A stretch of DNA of 64,000 bases, taken from Frankiales bacterium. Its GTDB lineage: Bacteria; Actinomycetota; Actinomycetes; S36-B12; CAIYMF01. Position 1 is the stretch's first letter. Each line of letters opens with the position of its first letter. Shown piece by piece: positions 34,113 through 41,725 of the stretch. Below the pieces are notes generated by a model that ran no database searches, was not told the DNA's origin, and saw only the letters and a list, made by a program, of their open reading frames with translations. The stretch covers positions 36,600-100,599 of the forward strand of contig WGLY01000008.1 of assembly GCA_016125335.1 (NCBI GenBank). Direction: 5' to 3'. Position numbers and translations under genes: made by a program.

Positions 34113-34784
34113 TCAGGGGTGCGCGGGGTGCGCGGGGTGCGACTTGTGCCCGGCGTGCGAGGGGCGCGAGTGCGACGGGTGCCCGTGCCGCGTCGGCTCC
34201 GTGGTGGTGGTCGCGGCGCTCGGGTCGGTGCTCACGGACGGGTCGGGGGTGGAGCTGGGGCGGCCGTGGTGCGGGACCGTCGCGCAGTACTCCTCGATCG
34301 TGCCCGTGACGGTGCCGGGGGCCGCCGAGGCCGCGGCCGCGAGGTTGCGGTAGGCGATCGACTGCGGCGCAAGCCCGCCGTGCAGGTAGGCGTTGCACAG
34401 GCCGAAGGCCGCGGGGCCGGTCGCGTCCGGGCCCACCGGGCCGGCCGAGCCGGTCATGGTCGGGTCGGGGGCGTCGGACTGGTCGCCCGAGGCGCCCGTG
34501 GTGTCGCTGGAGCTGGTGCTGCCCGACGGGTCGGCGCTGGTGGGGTCCCCGCTGGTGGGGTCGCCGCTCGTGCTCGGGTCGGTCGTGGCGTCGTCGCCCT
34601 GGTCGCCCTGGTCGCCCCCCTCGTCGGCGGCCGGGGCGGGCGCACCCGCGAGGGTGTGCGCGACGGACTGGATGGGGGAGGGGAGCACTCCGGCGTAGGC
34701 AGCCGCAGCGCCGCCGCCGAGCACGATGGTGCTCGCTCCGACGACCCCGGCGAGGGCCTTGGCGGACAGGGCGGTGATGAGCAT
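34113..34784 (-). CDS. Secreted low-complexity protein with His-rich tail
   Basis: 223 residues. The N-terminal hydrophobic segment (AKALAGVVGASTIVLGGGAA) acts as a signal or anchor and is followed by AYAGVLPSPIQSVAHTLAGA, a stretch seen in actinobacterial proteins found near ECF sigma genes. An Asp/Ser/Thr/Gly-rich linker (residues 55-115) leads to a small domain with two Cys (LCNAYLHGGL ... EEYC). The last 25 residues are packed with His and Pro (HGHPSHSRPSHAGHKSHPAH), suggesting metal binding outside the membrane. Start ATG 34784 has GGGAGA-type SD. Function unknown. Confidence 0.7.
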   Translation of the reverse strand: MLITALSAKALAGVVGASTIVLGGGAAAAYAGVLPSPIQSVAHTLAGAPAPAADEGGDQGDQGDDATTDPSTSGDPTSGDPTSADPSGSTSSSDTTGASGDQSDAPDPTMTGSAGPVGPDATGPAAFGLCNAYLHGGLAPQSIAYRNLAAAASAAPGTVTGTIEEYCATVPHHGRPSSTPDPSVSTDPSAATTTTEPTRHGHPSHSRPSHAGHKSHPAHPAHP

Positions 34785-34919
34785 GGAGGTCTCCCTGGGT
34801 GGTCGGTCCGGTCCCCCGGGGAACGGCAGCCGGTCGCGCCCTGTTACGGGTTTGCCGGTTCTTGTACGGAATTGCGCCGTTCGGGTGACGGATCCCGACC
34901 GAGGCCGCCCGACCGCCGG

Positions 34920-35159
34920 TCAGGCCCGCTGGGCGAGCAGGTCGCGCAGCGTCGCCGCGGTGGGGACCCGCCCGGAGAGCACCACGTCGCCGTCCACGGC
35001 CAGGGCGGGAGTCCGCAGCACGCCCCACGCGGCGATCTCGGCCGGGTCGGTCACGTGCTCGACGGCGGCGTCGAGGCCGAGCGACTCGACGGCGTCGCGC
35101 GCGGCCTGCTCCAGCGCGCGGCAGTTGGCGCAGCCGGAGCCGAGGATCGTGATCTCCAT
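34920..35159 (-). CDS. Thioredoxin-like redox-active disulfide protein
   Basis: 79 residues. Minimal thioredoxin fold with CANC active site (Cys10, Cys13) in ILGSGCANCRALEQAARDAV, then a cis-Pro segment LRTPALAVDGDVVLSGRVP. This is the redox-disulfide protein 2 (glutaredoxin/thioredoxin_3) group that travels with YraQ/ArsP-type permeases. ATG 35159 has GGGAG about 6 nt upstream. It lies 11 nt after the permease stop, so it is the third gene of arsR-permease-thioredoxin. It may deliver or reduce a thiol-reactive metal(loid). Confidence 0.88.
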   Translation of the reverse strand: MEITILGSGCANCRALEQAARDAVESLGLDAAVEHVTDPAEIAAWGVLRTPALAVDGDVVLSGRVPTAATLRDLLAQRA

Positions 35160-35170
35160 GGTGGGCTCCC

Positions 35171-36229
35171 TCAGGTGAGCAGGGCGTTGAACAGGTAGCC
35201 GACGGCGACGATGCCCGTCGCGACGACGGCGACGTAGGTGACCAGCAGCGGCACCCGCAGCACCCGCCGGAGCAGGATCAGCTCGGGCAGCGAGAGCGCG
35301 ACGACGCTCATCATGAACGCGAGCAGGGTCCCCATCGGGAGGCCCTTCTCGTAGAGGGCCTGCACCATCGGCATGATCCCGGCGGCGTTGGAGTAGAGCG
35401 GGACGCCGATGGCCACGGCCACCAGGACGCCGGCGGCGTTGCCGGGCCCGGCGTACTCGGCGAACAGGTCCGTGGGCACCCAGCCGTGGATGACCGCGCC
35501 GAGCCCGATCCCCAGCAGCAGGTAGGGCCAGATCCGCCGCAGGATGCTCGCGACCTCCTCCACCGACAGCTGCACCCGGTCGTCGAGGGTGAGCCCGGCG
35601 GCCGGGTCGACCGGCTGGCCGCGCAGGCGGGTCTCGAAGACGAACGGCTCCACCCACCGCTGCACCCCGAGCCGGCCCAGCACCCAGCCCGCGACGATCG
35701 CGACGAGCAGGCCGGTGGCCACGTAGGCGAGCGTCACCTGCCAGCCGAACAGGGTGAGCAGCAGCCCGATCGCGACCTCGTTGACCATCGGCGAGGCGAT
35801 GAGGAACGACAGCGTGACCCCGATCGGGACGCCGGCCGCCACGAAGCCGATGAACGCGGGCACGGCGGAGCACGAGCAGAACGGGGTGACGACGCCCAGG
35901 CCCGCGGCCACCACGTTGCCGACGCCCTCGCGCCGGCCGCCGAGGATCGCCCGGGTGCGCTCCACGCTCATGTACGAGCGCAGGAAGGTGACCACGGCGA
36001 TCACCAGCACCAGCAGGAACGTGATCTTGACGGTGTCGTAGAGGAAGAAGTGCAGGGTCTCGGTCACCCGCGAGGCCGGGTCCATCCCGGCGAGCCCGTG
36101 CAGGAGCCAGTCCCACACGTGCTCGTTGAGCAGGTAGAGCCCGAGCCAGACGACGCCGGCCCCCGCGAGGGCCAGGGCCCGGCCGCGGCGGCTGGCCGGC
36201 AGGTGCGGCACCCGCTCGAGCACGCTCAT
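35171..36229 (-). CDS. DUF318 permease (YraQ/ArsP type)
   Basis: 352 residues, about eight to ten spans. Family hallmarks are TPFCSCSAVPAFIGFVAAGV (conserved Cys pair) and TLSFLIASPMVNEVAIGLLL in the first half, and IGVPLYSNAAGIMPMVQALY with TLLAFMMSVVALSLPELILL in the second. Relatives include ArsP, which exports trivalent organoarsenicals, and permeases of unknown substrate. ATG 36227-36229 overlaps the arsR stop by 4 bp. The substrate is probably a metal(loid) compound, given ArsR control and the thioredoxin partner. Confidence 0.88.
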   Translation of the reverse strand: MSVLERVPHLPASRRGRALALAGAGVVWLGLYLLNEHVWDWLLHGLAGMDPASRVTETLHFFLYDTVKITFLLVLVIAVVTFLRSYMSVERTRAILGGRREGVGNVVAAGLGVVTPFCSCSAVPAFIGFVAAGVPIGVTLSFLIASPMVNEVAIGLLLTLFGWQVTLAYVATGLLVAIVAGWVLGRLGVQRWVEPFVFETRLRGQPVDPAAGLTLDDRVQLSVEEVASILRRIWPYLLLGIGLGAVIHGWVPTDLFAEYAGPGNAAGVLVAVAIGVPLYSNAAGIMPMVQALYEKGLPMGTLLAFMMSVVALSLPELILLRRVLRVPLLVTYVAVVATGIVAVGYLFNALLT

Positions 36230-36516
36230 CGCGATCGGCCGCCGGTGGTCGGCAGCGCGGCGGTGAGCCGGTGGTGCGCGTCGGGGGCCAGCCGGTAGTC
36301 GACCCAGCGCCCGCGACGGGTCGCCTCGACCAGCCCGGCCTCGCGCAGCGCGCGCAGGTGATAGGAGAGCAGCGTCGGGGAGACGGCGACGTCCGCCTGG
36401 ATCTCGCAGACGCAGCGCGGCTGTCCCGACAGGCCCGCGAGGATCTGCCAGCGCACCGGGTCGGCGGCGGCCGCGAGCAGCGGCGCCGACCCTCCCGCGC
36501 GGGACGATCCAGCCAC
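36226..36516 (-). CDS. ArsR family metalloregulator
   Basis: 96 residues. Winged helix: PVRWQILAGLSGQPRCVCEI, then ADVAVSPTLLSYHLRALREA and GLVEATRRGRWVDYRLAPDA. The Cys pair in CVCEI matches the alpha3 metal site (ELCVCD) of ArsR/CadC, so it should bind As(III), Sb(III) or a soft metal and release DNA. GTG 36514-36516 gives a normal-length protein; an upstream GTG could add about 20 residues. Leads the arsR-permease-thioredoxin operon. Confidence 0.88.
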   Translation of the reverse strand: MAGSSRAGGSAPLLAAAADPVRWQILAGLSGQPRCVCEIQADVAVSPTLLSYHLRALREAGLVEATRRGRWVDYRLAPDAHHRLTAALPTTGGRSR

Positions 36517-36659
36517 GGTTGAAGCGTCCGCCCGTCCCGGGGGCGGTCGCGCGGCAGGGGAGCGCGTGTGGCGGACCAGACACGGCCGGCCGGCGGGACG
36601 GCGGCGCACGTTGCCGGTCCGCCGCGACAGAGCGGTCGAGGAGGGACGCCGGGGCAGCC

Positions 36660-37148
36660 TCAGACGGCGAGCCCGTCGACCACCTCGACGGCGGGCAGCT
36701 TGGTCAGCTCGCGCGGGTCGAGCAGCAGCTTGCTCGTGCGGTTGCCCCCGCCCATCACGACGCGCGGCCGGTCGAGCACGGCGGCGTCGACGTAGACGGG
36801 ATGGCCCTCGAGCCCGACGGCCGTCACGCCGCCGATCATCATGCCGGTGACCGCGCGGGTGACCTCGGCGTCGGCGAACGAGAGCCGCTTGACGCCGAGC
36901 AGCCCGGCGACTCGGTGGTTGACGTCGAGGCGGGTGGTGCCCAGCGCGACGCACACGGCGTAGCGGACCGGCTCGACCTTCTTGGAGGCCACCAGGATCG
37001 TGTTGGCCGAGTCGTCGAGGGAGAACCCGTAGTGCGCGCAGAACGCGGCGGTGTCGGCGAGCTCCGGGTCGCACGCGAGCACCTCGTGCGCGATGCCGTG
37101 GGCCGCGAGGGCCGCGGCGACGGCGGGGTCGAGGTGGGGCGCGTCCAC
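36660..37148 (-). CDS. YbaK/EbsC-type aminoacyl-tRNA deacylase
   Basis: 162 residues. INS/YbaK fold: TAAFCAHYGFSLDDSANTIL, VASKKVEPVRYAVCVALGTT with the conserved Lys, VNHRVAGLLGVKRLSFADAE and MMIGGVTAVGLEGHPVYVDA. These trans-editing enzymes hydrolyse mischarged tRNA (for example Cys- or Ala-tRNAPro). No ProRS domain is attached. GTG 37146-37148 lies 7 nt after the aldo/keto reductase stop, so it probably shares that transcript. Confidence 0.88.
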   Translation of the reverse strand: MDAPHLDPAVAAALAAHGIAHEVLACDPELADTAAFCAHYGFSLDDSANTILVASKKVEPVRYAVCVALGTTRLDVNHRVAGLLGVKRLSFADAEVTRAVTGMMIGGVTAVGLEGHPVYVDAAVLDRPRVVMGGGNRTSKLLLDPRELTKLPAVEVVDGLAV

Positions 37149-37155
37149 GTGCCGC

Positions 37156-38109
37156 TCAGTCCTCGTCGTCCGGGAACACCGAGCCGGCGCCGACGGGGGA
37201 GGCGTCGAGGCGGGCCACCTGCTCGGCGCTGAGCTCGACGTCGGCCGCCGCGGCGCTGGCGTCGGTCGTGGCGGCACGGGTCGAGCCCGGGATCGGCACG
37301 ACGGTGGACCCGGCCGCCCTCAGCCATGCGAGCGCGACCTGCTGGGCGCTCACCTGGGTGCCGGAGGACGCCGACACCTCGGCGGCGACCGCGGCGAACT
37401 CGGGGTGGAGCCGGCCGAGGTCGCGGGCCTCGTCGCCGCCGCCGAGCGGCGACCACGGGAAGTAGGCGACGCCGTGCTCGATCGCCCAGCGCAGCACGTC
37501 GAGGTCCTCGCGGTAGCGGGGGCTGCGCTCGTTCTCGACCGCGGCCACCGTGCCCCCGCTCACGTCCCACGCCACGAGGCACTCGTCGAGGTGGACGTTG
37601 CCGATGCCGACCACCGGTGCGAACCCGGCCTCCCGGACTGCCAGCAGGTTCTCCACCGTGGTGGCGAAGGGCTGCTGCTCGCGGTTGACGCGGTGCAGCA
37701 GGATCGCGTCGGGCACGAGGCCCAGGCGCGAGACGCTCGCCTCGGCGGCGGCCAGCAGGTGCTCGCGGGAGCCGTCGCGGCCCCACACGTCGGGCCCGCC
37801 GTCGGCCCCCGGCGCTCGGGTGATGCCGATCTTGGTGACCACCACCAGCGCGTCCCGCCCGCCGGACCAGGTGCGCACGGCCTCGCCCACGAGCTCCTCG
37901 TTGTGGCCGTAGCCGTAGCCGTCGGGCGCGTAGATGTCGGCGGTGTCGACGAGGGTCAGGCCGACGTCGAAGGCGTGGTGCAGGACGCCGATCGCCTCGT
38001 CGCGCGGCCGGTCGGCGCGGCCCCCGGTGCCGTCGGACAGCGGCATAGCCCCGATGCCGACGGCCGGCACGGGCTTGGCGGTGAGCAGCGGGATCGACAG
38101 GTGGCGCAC
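37156..38109 (-). CDS. Aldo/keto reductase
   Basis: 317 residues. NADPH-dependent oxidoreductase with a TIM barrel: LVDTADIYAPDGYGYGHNEE (catalytic Asp-Tyr region), VVVTKIG (Lys), DAILLHRVN (His) and the cofactor-binding end VVPIPGSTRAATTDAS. Substrate not predictable. Start GTG 38107-38109 has GGAGG 6 nt upstream. Followed closely by the YbaK gene. Confidence 0.9.
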   Translation of the reverse strand: MRHLSIPLLTAKPVPAVGIGAMPLSDGTGGRADRPRDEAIGVLHHAFDVGLTLVDTADIYAPDGYGYGHNEELVGEAVRTWSGGRDALVVVTKIGITRAPGADGGPDVWGRDGSREHLLAAAEASVSRLGLVPDAILLHRVNREQQPFATTVENLLAVREAGFAPVVGIGNVHLDECLVAWDVSGGTVAAVENERSPRYREDLDVLRWAIEHGVAYFPWSPLGGGDEARDLGRLHPEFAAVAAEVSASSGTQVSAQQVALAWLRAAGSTVVPIPGSTRAATTDASAAAADVELSAEQVARLDASPVGAGSVFPDDED

Positions 38110-38185
38110 GGGTCCTCCAGGTCTGGGTCGGCCCCGGTGCGGCGGCTCGACCACGGGGTGGTGCGGGCGGTGTGCGGGAGCGGCG

Positions 38186-38917
38186 TCAGTCGATGCGGCC
38201 CGGTGCCAGGCGCGTCTCGACGACGCGGTCGCCGTCGCGCTCGACGCGGTAGGCCGCGGGGCCGGCGAGCGGGTCGACGTCGACGTCCGTGACGACCTCC
38301 ACGGGCTCCTCGCCCTCGTAGAGGATCCCCACGCGGTCGTCCGTGGCGTAGGACAGCGGCAGCTCGCCCGAGGCGACGAGGGACTGCAGCAGCGGGCGGC
38401 GCTGCTCCTCGCTGTCGTAGTGAACGCCGTTGCCGTAGGGCAGCAGCCCGAGGGCCGGCTTGTGCAGGCGCAGCGTGGGGCCGAACGAGTCCGTCGGACC
38501 GCCCACGTGCCAGCAGATCGAGCCGGCGCTCACCCCCGCGAGGACGGTGCCGGACTCCCACGCGTCGCGCAGGGCGACGTCCACCCCGTGCAGGCGCCAC
38601 AGCGCGAGCAGGTTGGCCACGGAGCCGCCGCCGACCCAGACGGCGTCGGCGCGGCCGACGGCCTCCTCGACGGGCTGGTTGGGCATGGTGAACAGGGACA
38701 GGTGGTCGACGTCGACGGACAGGCCGGAGAGCGCCTGGTAGTAGCGGGCGAGCCGGGGGCCGTCGTCGCCGCTCGCGGTGAGCACCAGCAGCAGGCGCGG
38801 GCGCTGCTTGCCGGTGAGGCGCAGCACCTCGAGGACGGTGCGGCCCGGCGCCGCCGCCTCGTAGCGCTCGGTCGGGAGGAACCCTCCGCTGGTCGCGAGG
38901 ATGCGTCGCGTCGTCAT
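38186..38917 (-). CDS. Peptidase E-like protein (S51 family)
   Basis: 243 residues. Class I glutamine-amidotransferase-like fold of peptidase E: ILATSGGFLP at the N-terminus, RLLLVLTASGDD, ADAVWVGGGSVANLLALWRL, and the nucleophile Ser in VLAGVSAGSICWHVGGPTDS. LGLLPYGNGVHYDSEEQRRP supplies the His. S51 enzymes cleave Asp-X dipeptides or cyanophycin fragments. Start ATG 38917 is 7 nt after TAGGTT (38925-38930): leaderless. A stop-to-start gap of 76 nt separates it from the aldo/keto reductase gene, with which it may be cotranscribed. Confidence 0.88.
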   Translation of the reverse strand: MTTRRILATSGGFLPTERYEAAAPGRTVLEVLRLTGKQRPRLLLVLTASGDDGPRLARYYQALSGLSVDVDHLSLFTMPNQPVEEAVGRADAVWVGGGSVANLLALWRLHGVDVALRDAWESGTVLAGVSAGSICWHVGGPTDSFGPTLRLHKPALGLLPYGNGVHYDSEEQRRPLLQSLVASGELPLSYATDDRVGILYEGEEPVEVVTDVDVDPLAGPAAYRVERDGDRVVETRLAPGRID

Positions 38918-39032
38918 GCCCGAGAACCTACGCGAGGGCCTCGGCGCGGCTCGTCGGGGTTCCTGGCCGGGTGCGGCGCGGGGCTGTGGACGACGCCGGC
39001 GGCGGCGGCGCGCGCCGACCCACCCTGGGCGC

Positions 39033-40721
39033 ATGCCGCGATCCGACCCCGAGCTGCCCGTCGTCGAGCGCACGAGCGTTCCGGGCGGCGACCCCCCGCC
39101 CACCGAGCGGCTGGAGGCGCTGAGCCGCGTGCGCGCGCCGGGTCTCTGCCCGCTCGTGAGGGTCGGGTCGGCCGGGGCCGGCACCTGCCTCGTGCACGCC
39201 GTGCCGGCAGCTGCCGTCGAGGTGGCGGCGCTGCGCCGCGGCTGGCCGTGGCGCGCCGGCCACGTCGTCACCCTGGCCCTCGGCGTCGCCGACGCGCTCG
39301 CGGCGCTGCACGAGGCCGGGCTGGCGCACGGCGCGGTGTCGGCGTCCACGGTGCTGGTGGCGCCGGACGGCTCGGTCCACCTGGCCGGCACCGGGCTCGC
39401 GTGGTCGCCACCGCCCGGCGAGCCCGGTGGCCCGAGCCGGGCCGGCGACGTGGAGGGGCTCGGCGAGCTCGCGCGCGACCTGCTCGGCGCCGGCCCCGGC
39501 ACCTCCGCGCTCGTGCTGACCGCCCTGCGGGCCTGCGACCCGGACCCGGCGCAGCGGCCCGATCTCGCCACGCTGCGCACCGCGCTCGGGCGCTGCGCCC
39601 GGCCCGACCCCCTCCTCGAGCTGCTCTGGGACGACGGGCCCCCGCCCGGGCCGGTGCCTCCCGGGGGAGCGGTCACCGCGCGTCCGGCCCGCCCTGCGGG
39701 TCGTGACGCCGGGCCCGGTGCAGCGCTCGCCTCGGATCCCGAGCCTCCCGAGCCTCCCGAGCCGTGGCGCCGTCGCCGCGAGCCCTCCCCGCTCCCGCGG
39801 CCCGTCCCGCCGGCGCGGCGCACCGCCTCCCGGGGGATCCGCGCCGTCGCCGCGGACGGTGAGCCCCGTGCGGTGCGCGACCCCAGCCGTGCGGGTGCCC
39901 GGCGGCCGGCCCGCGCCCCGGCCCCGCCCCGGGCCGGGGGGCGACGAGCACGGCGGTCCCGCGGGCCCGGACGCATGTCCGTCGTGACCGTGGCGGCCGC
40001 GGCGGTCGTGTCCCTGCTGCTGCTCGCGGCGCTGCGCGTGCAGAACGGCGCGCTCGCCTCCGACCGTGCCCTCGCGCCGCCGACTGCGTCGGCCCCGGTC
40101 CCGCTCCTCTCCGCGCCGTCACCGCCGGGCTCGGCCGCCTCGTCCGGCTCGGCGACCCCGGCCGCGTCCACCGCGTCCACCGCGTCCACCGCGTCCACCG
40201 CGTCCACCGCGGGCCCGGCCGCCGCCGCCCCGACCGGGTCCGGGGCACGCGCCTCCGCGGGGCCCGCAGGTGGCGGTGCAGCGGGGGTCCCCGGGCCGTC
40301 GGGCCCCGGGCCGGCCGGGCTCGTCGTCGACCGGGCCGACCCGGGGTGGGAGCCCGTGCTCGCGGCGGTGGACGCCGGCCGCCTCGCCGCGCTCGCCACC
40401 GGGTCCGTCGAGCGGCTCGCGCTGTGGGTCGACCCGCACGGCTCGGCGTGGGCGGCCGACTCGGCCCTGGCCCGGCGCGTGCACGACCTCGGCGCGGTGC
40501 TCGAGGGCGGCGCGCTCGAGGTGATCGAGGTCCGGCCGGTCCGCACGTCGCCCGGCACGGTGGTGCTGCTGGTGCGCGACCGCCGCGACCCCTACACCGT
40601 CGAGGTCGACGGCGTGCGCACCGCGGTGCCCGAGCGGGCGGCGCGCTGGTGGCGCGTCACGCTGCGCGCCGAGCAGGACGCGTGGCGGATCGCGGGGGCG
40701 GTGCCGGTCGACGCGCCGTGA
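39033..40721 (+). CDS. Membrane-anchored pseudokinase
   Basis: 562 residues. Residues 25-195 look like a shrunken Ser/Thr kinase. A helix (VVTLALGVADALAALHEAGL) leads to a catalytic-loop equivalent AHGAVSASTVLV, where HRD has become HGA (99-101). The DFG position reads LAGTG (about 117-121). Catalytic Asp, metal Asn and DFG Asp are all lost. A C-lobe remnant (ALRACDPDPAQRPDLATLRT) is kept. A long Pro/Arg-rich linker, one span near 316-336 (VVTVAAAAVVSLLLLAAL), a repetitive Ala-Ser-Thr stretch and an outer domain of about 135 residues follow. Leaderless start (CACCCT 6 nt before ATG). Probably a scaffold or regulator at the envelope. Confidence 0.72.
   Translation: MPRSDPELPVVERTSVPGGDPPPTERLEALSRVRAPGLCPLVRVGSAGAGTCLVHAVPAAAVEVAALRRGWPWRAGHVVTLALGVADALAALHEAGLAHGAVSASTVLVAPDGSVHLAGTGLAWSPPPGEPGGPSRAGDVEGLGELARDLLGAGPGTSALVLTALRACDPDPAQRPDLATLRTALGRCARPDPLLELLWDDGPPPGPVPPGGAVTARPARPAGRDAGPGAALASDPEPPEPPEPWRRRREPSPLPRPVPPARRTASRGIRAVAADGEPRAVRDPSRAGARRPARAPAPPRAGGRRARRSRGPGRMSVVTVAAAAVVSLLLLAALRVQNGALASDRALAPPTASAPVPLLSAPSPPGSAASSGSATPAASTASTASTASTASTAGPAAAAPTGSGARASAGPAGGGAAGVPGPSGPGPAGLVVDRADPGWEPVLAAVDAGRLAALATGSVERLALWVDPHGSAWAADSALARRVHDLGAVLEGGALEVIEVRPVRTSPGTVVLLVRDRRDPYTVEVDGVRTAVPERAARWWRVTLRAEQDAWRIAGAVPVDAP
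40164..40208 (+). repeat. Five tandem 9-bp repeats inside the pseudokinase gene
   Basis: GCGTCCACC repeated five times, encoding Ala-Ser-Thr triplets just outside the membrane span. In-frame units mean copy-number change would lengthen or shorten the extracellular stalk without breaking the frame. Confidence 0.9.
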
Positions 40722-40762
40722 CGCGGCCGGTCGAGCCCGGGTCGAGCCCCGGCCGGGCGGCG

Positions 40763-41671
40763 TCAGCCGGCGAGGAGGTCGCGCACGATGTCGTCGACGG
40801 TCGGGTCCGCGAACTCGAAGCCGGTGTCGAGCAGACGCCGCGGCTCGAGGCGCTGGTCGATGAGCAGCTCCTCGGCGAACTCGCCGAGCACGGCCCGCAG
40901 GGCCACCCCCGGCACGAACGCGAGGGTGGGGCGGTGCAGCGCCGACCCGAGGCGCGAGGTGAGGTCGGCGACGGTCACCTGCTCGGGGGCGGCGAGGTTC
41001 ACCGGCCCGTCGAGCCGCTCGTCGTCCATGAGGTGGCGCAGCGCGGCGACCTCGTCGCGCAGCGAGATCAGCGACCACCACTGCCGTCCGCTGCCGAGCC
41101 GGCCGCCGATGCCGGCCCGGAGGATCGGCAGCCAGCGGCCGAACGCGCCGCCGTCGGGGTCGGCCACGACCGCGGTGCGCGGGTGCACCACGCGCACACC
41201 GCGCTCGCGCGCGGGCCCGGCGGCCTTCTCCCACGCCGCCGCCACGGTCGCGAGGAACGTGGCGCCCCGGGGCGCCGTCTCGTCGACCGCGCTCGGGCCG
41301 GTGTCGCCGTAGTAGCCCCCGGCGCTGCCGGACACGAACACGCGCGGCGGCTGCTCGCACTCCGCGATCGCGGTGGCCAGGCACGTCGTCGACGCCACCC
41401 GCGAGTCGAGGATCTGCGCGCGGTAGCGGTCGTCCCAGCGGTGCTCGCCCACGCCGGCGCCGGCGAGGTTGACGACCGCGTGCGCGCCGGACACGGTCGC
41501 CCGCAGCGCCGGGGTGGCCCCGCTGCCGCCGAGCGAGGGGTTCCAGGTGACCTCGTCGTCGGCGCGCGCCTCCCGGCGCACGAGCCGCACGACGTCGTGG
41601 CCGTCGGCGCGCAGCGCCTCGACGAGCGCGGTGCCGATGAGCCCCGACGAGCCCGCGACGACGACGGTCAT
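40763..41671 (-). CDS. TIGR01777 family epimerase (YfcH-like)
   Basis: 302 residues. Extended short-chain dehydrogenase fold: NAD(P) motif VVVAGSSGLIGTALVEALRA, HAVVNLAGAGVGEHRWDDRY, VFVSGSAGGYYGDTG (Tyr of YxxxK-type site), RTAVVADPDGGAFGRWLPIL and RQWWSLISLRDEVAALRHLM. The C-terminal DUF1731 segment (VPGVALRAVLGEFAEELLID) is intact. Substrate unknown; chromosomal neighbours of sucB in many actinobacteria. Probably cotranscribed downstream of sucB. Confidence 0.9.
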   Translation of the reverse strand: MTVVVAGSSGLIGTALVEALRADGHDVVRLVRREARADDEVTWNPSLGGSGATPALRATVSGAHAVVNLAGAGVGEHRWDDRYRAQILDSRVASTTCLATAIAECEQPPRVFVSGSAGGYYGDTGPSAVDETAPRGATFLATVAAAWEKAAGPARERGVRVVHPRTAVVADPDGGAFGRWLPILRAGIGGRLGSGRQWWSLISLRDEVAALRHLMDDERLDGPVNLAAPEQVTVADLTSRLGSALHRPTLAFVPGVALRAVLGEFAEELLIDQRLEPRRLLDTGFEFADPTVDDIVRDLLAG

Positions 41672-41677
41672 GACGGT

Positions 41678-41711
41678 GCGCCGGCCGACCGTGGCCGGGC
41701 GGAGCCGGCGC
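41678..41711. terminator. Inverted repeat between sucB and the epimerase gene
   Basis: GCGCCGGC (41678-41685) / GCCGGCGC (41704-41711), 18-nt loop, just beyond the leftward sucB stop. Short; may attenuate rather than end transcription. Confidence 0.35.
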
Positions 41712-41725
41712 GTCGCTGCGTCATG

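Noticed and set aside
40164..40208. Possible CRISPR or other array made of short tandem units.
   Set aside because: Units are 9 bp with no spacers and encode an in-frame Ala-Ser-Thr stretch.
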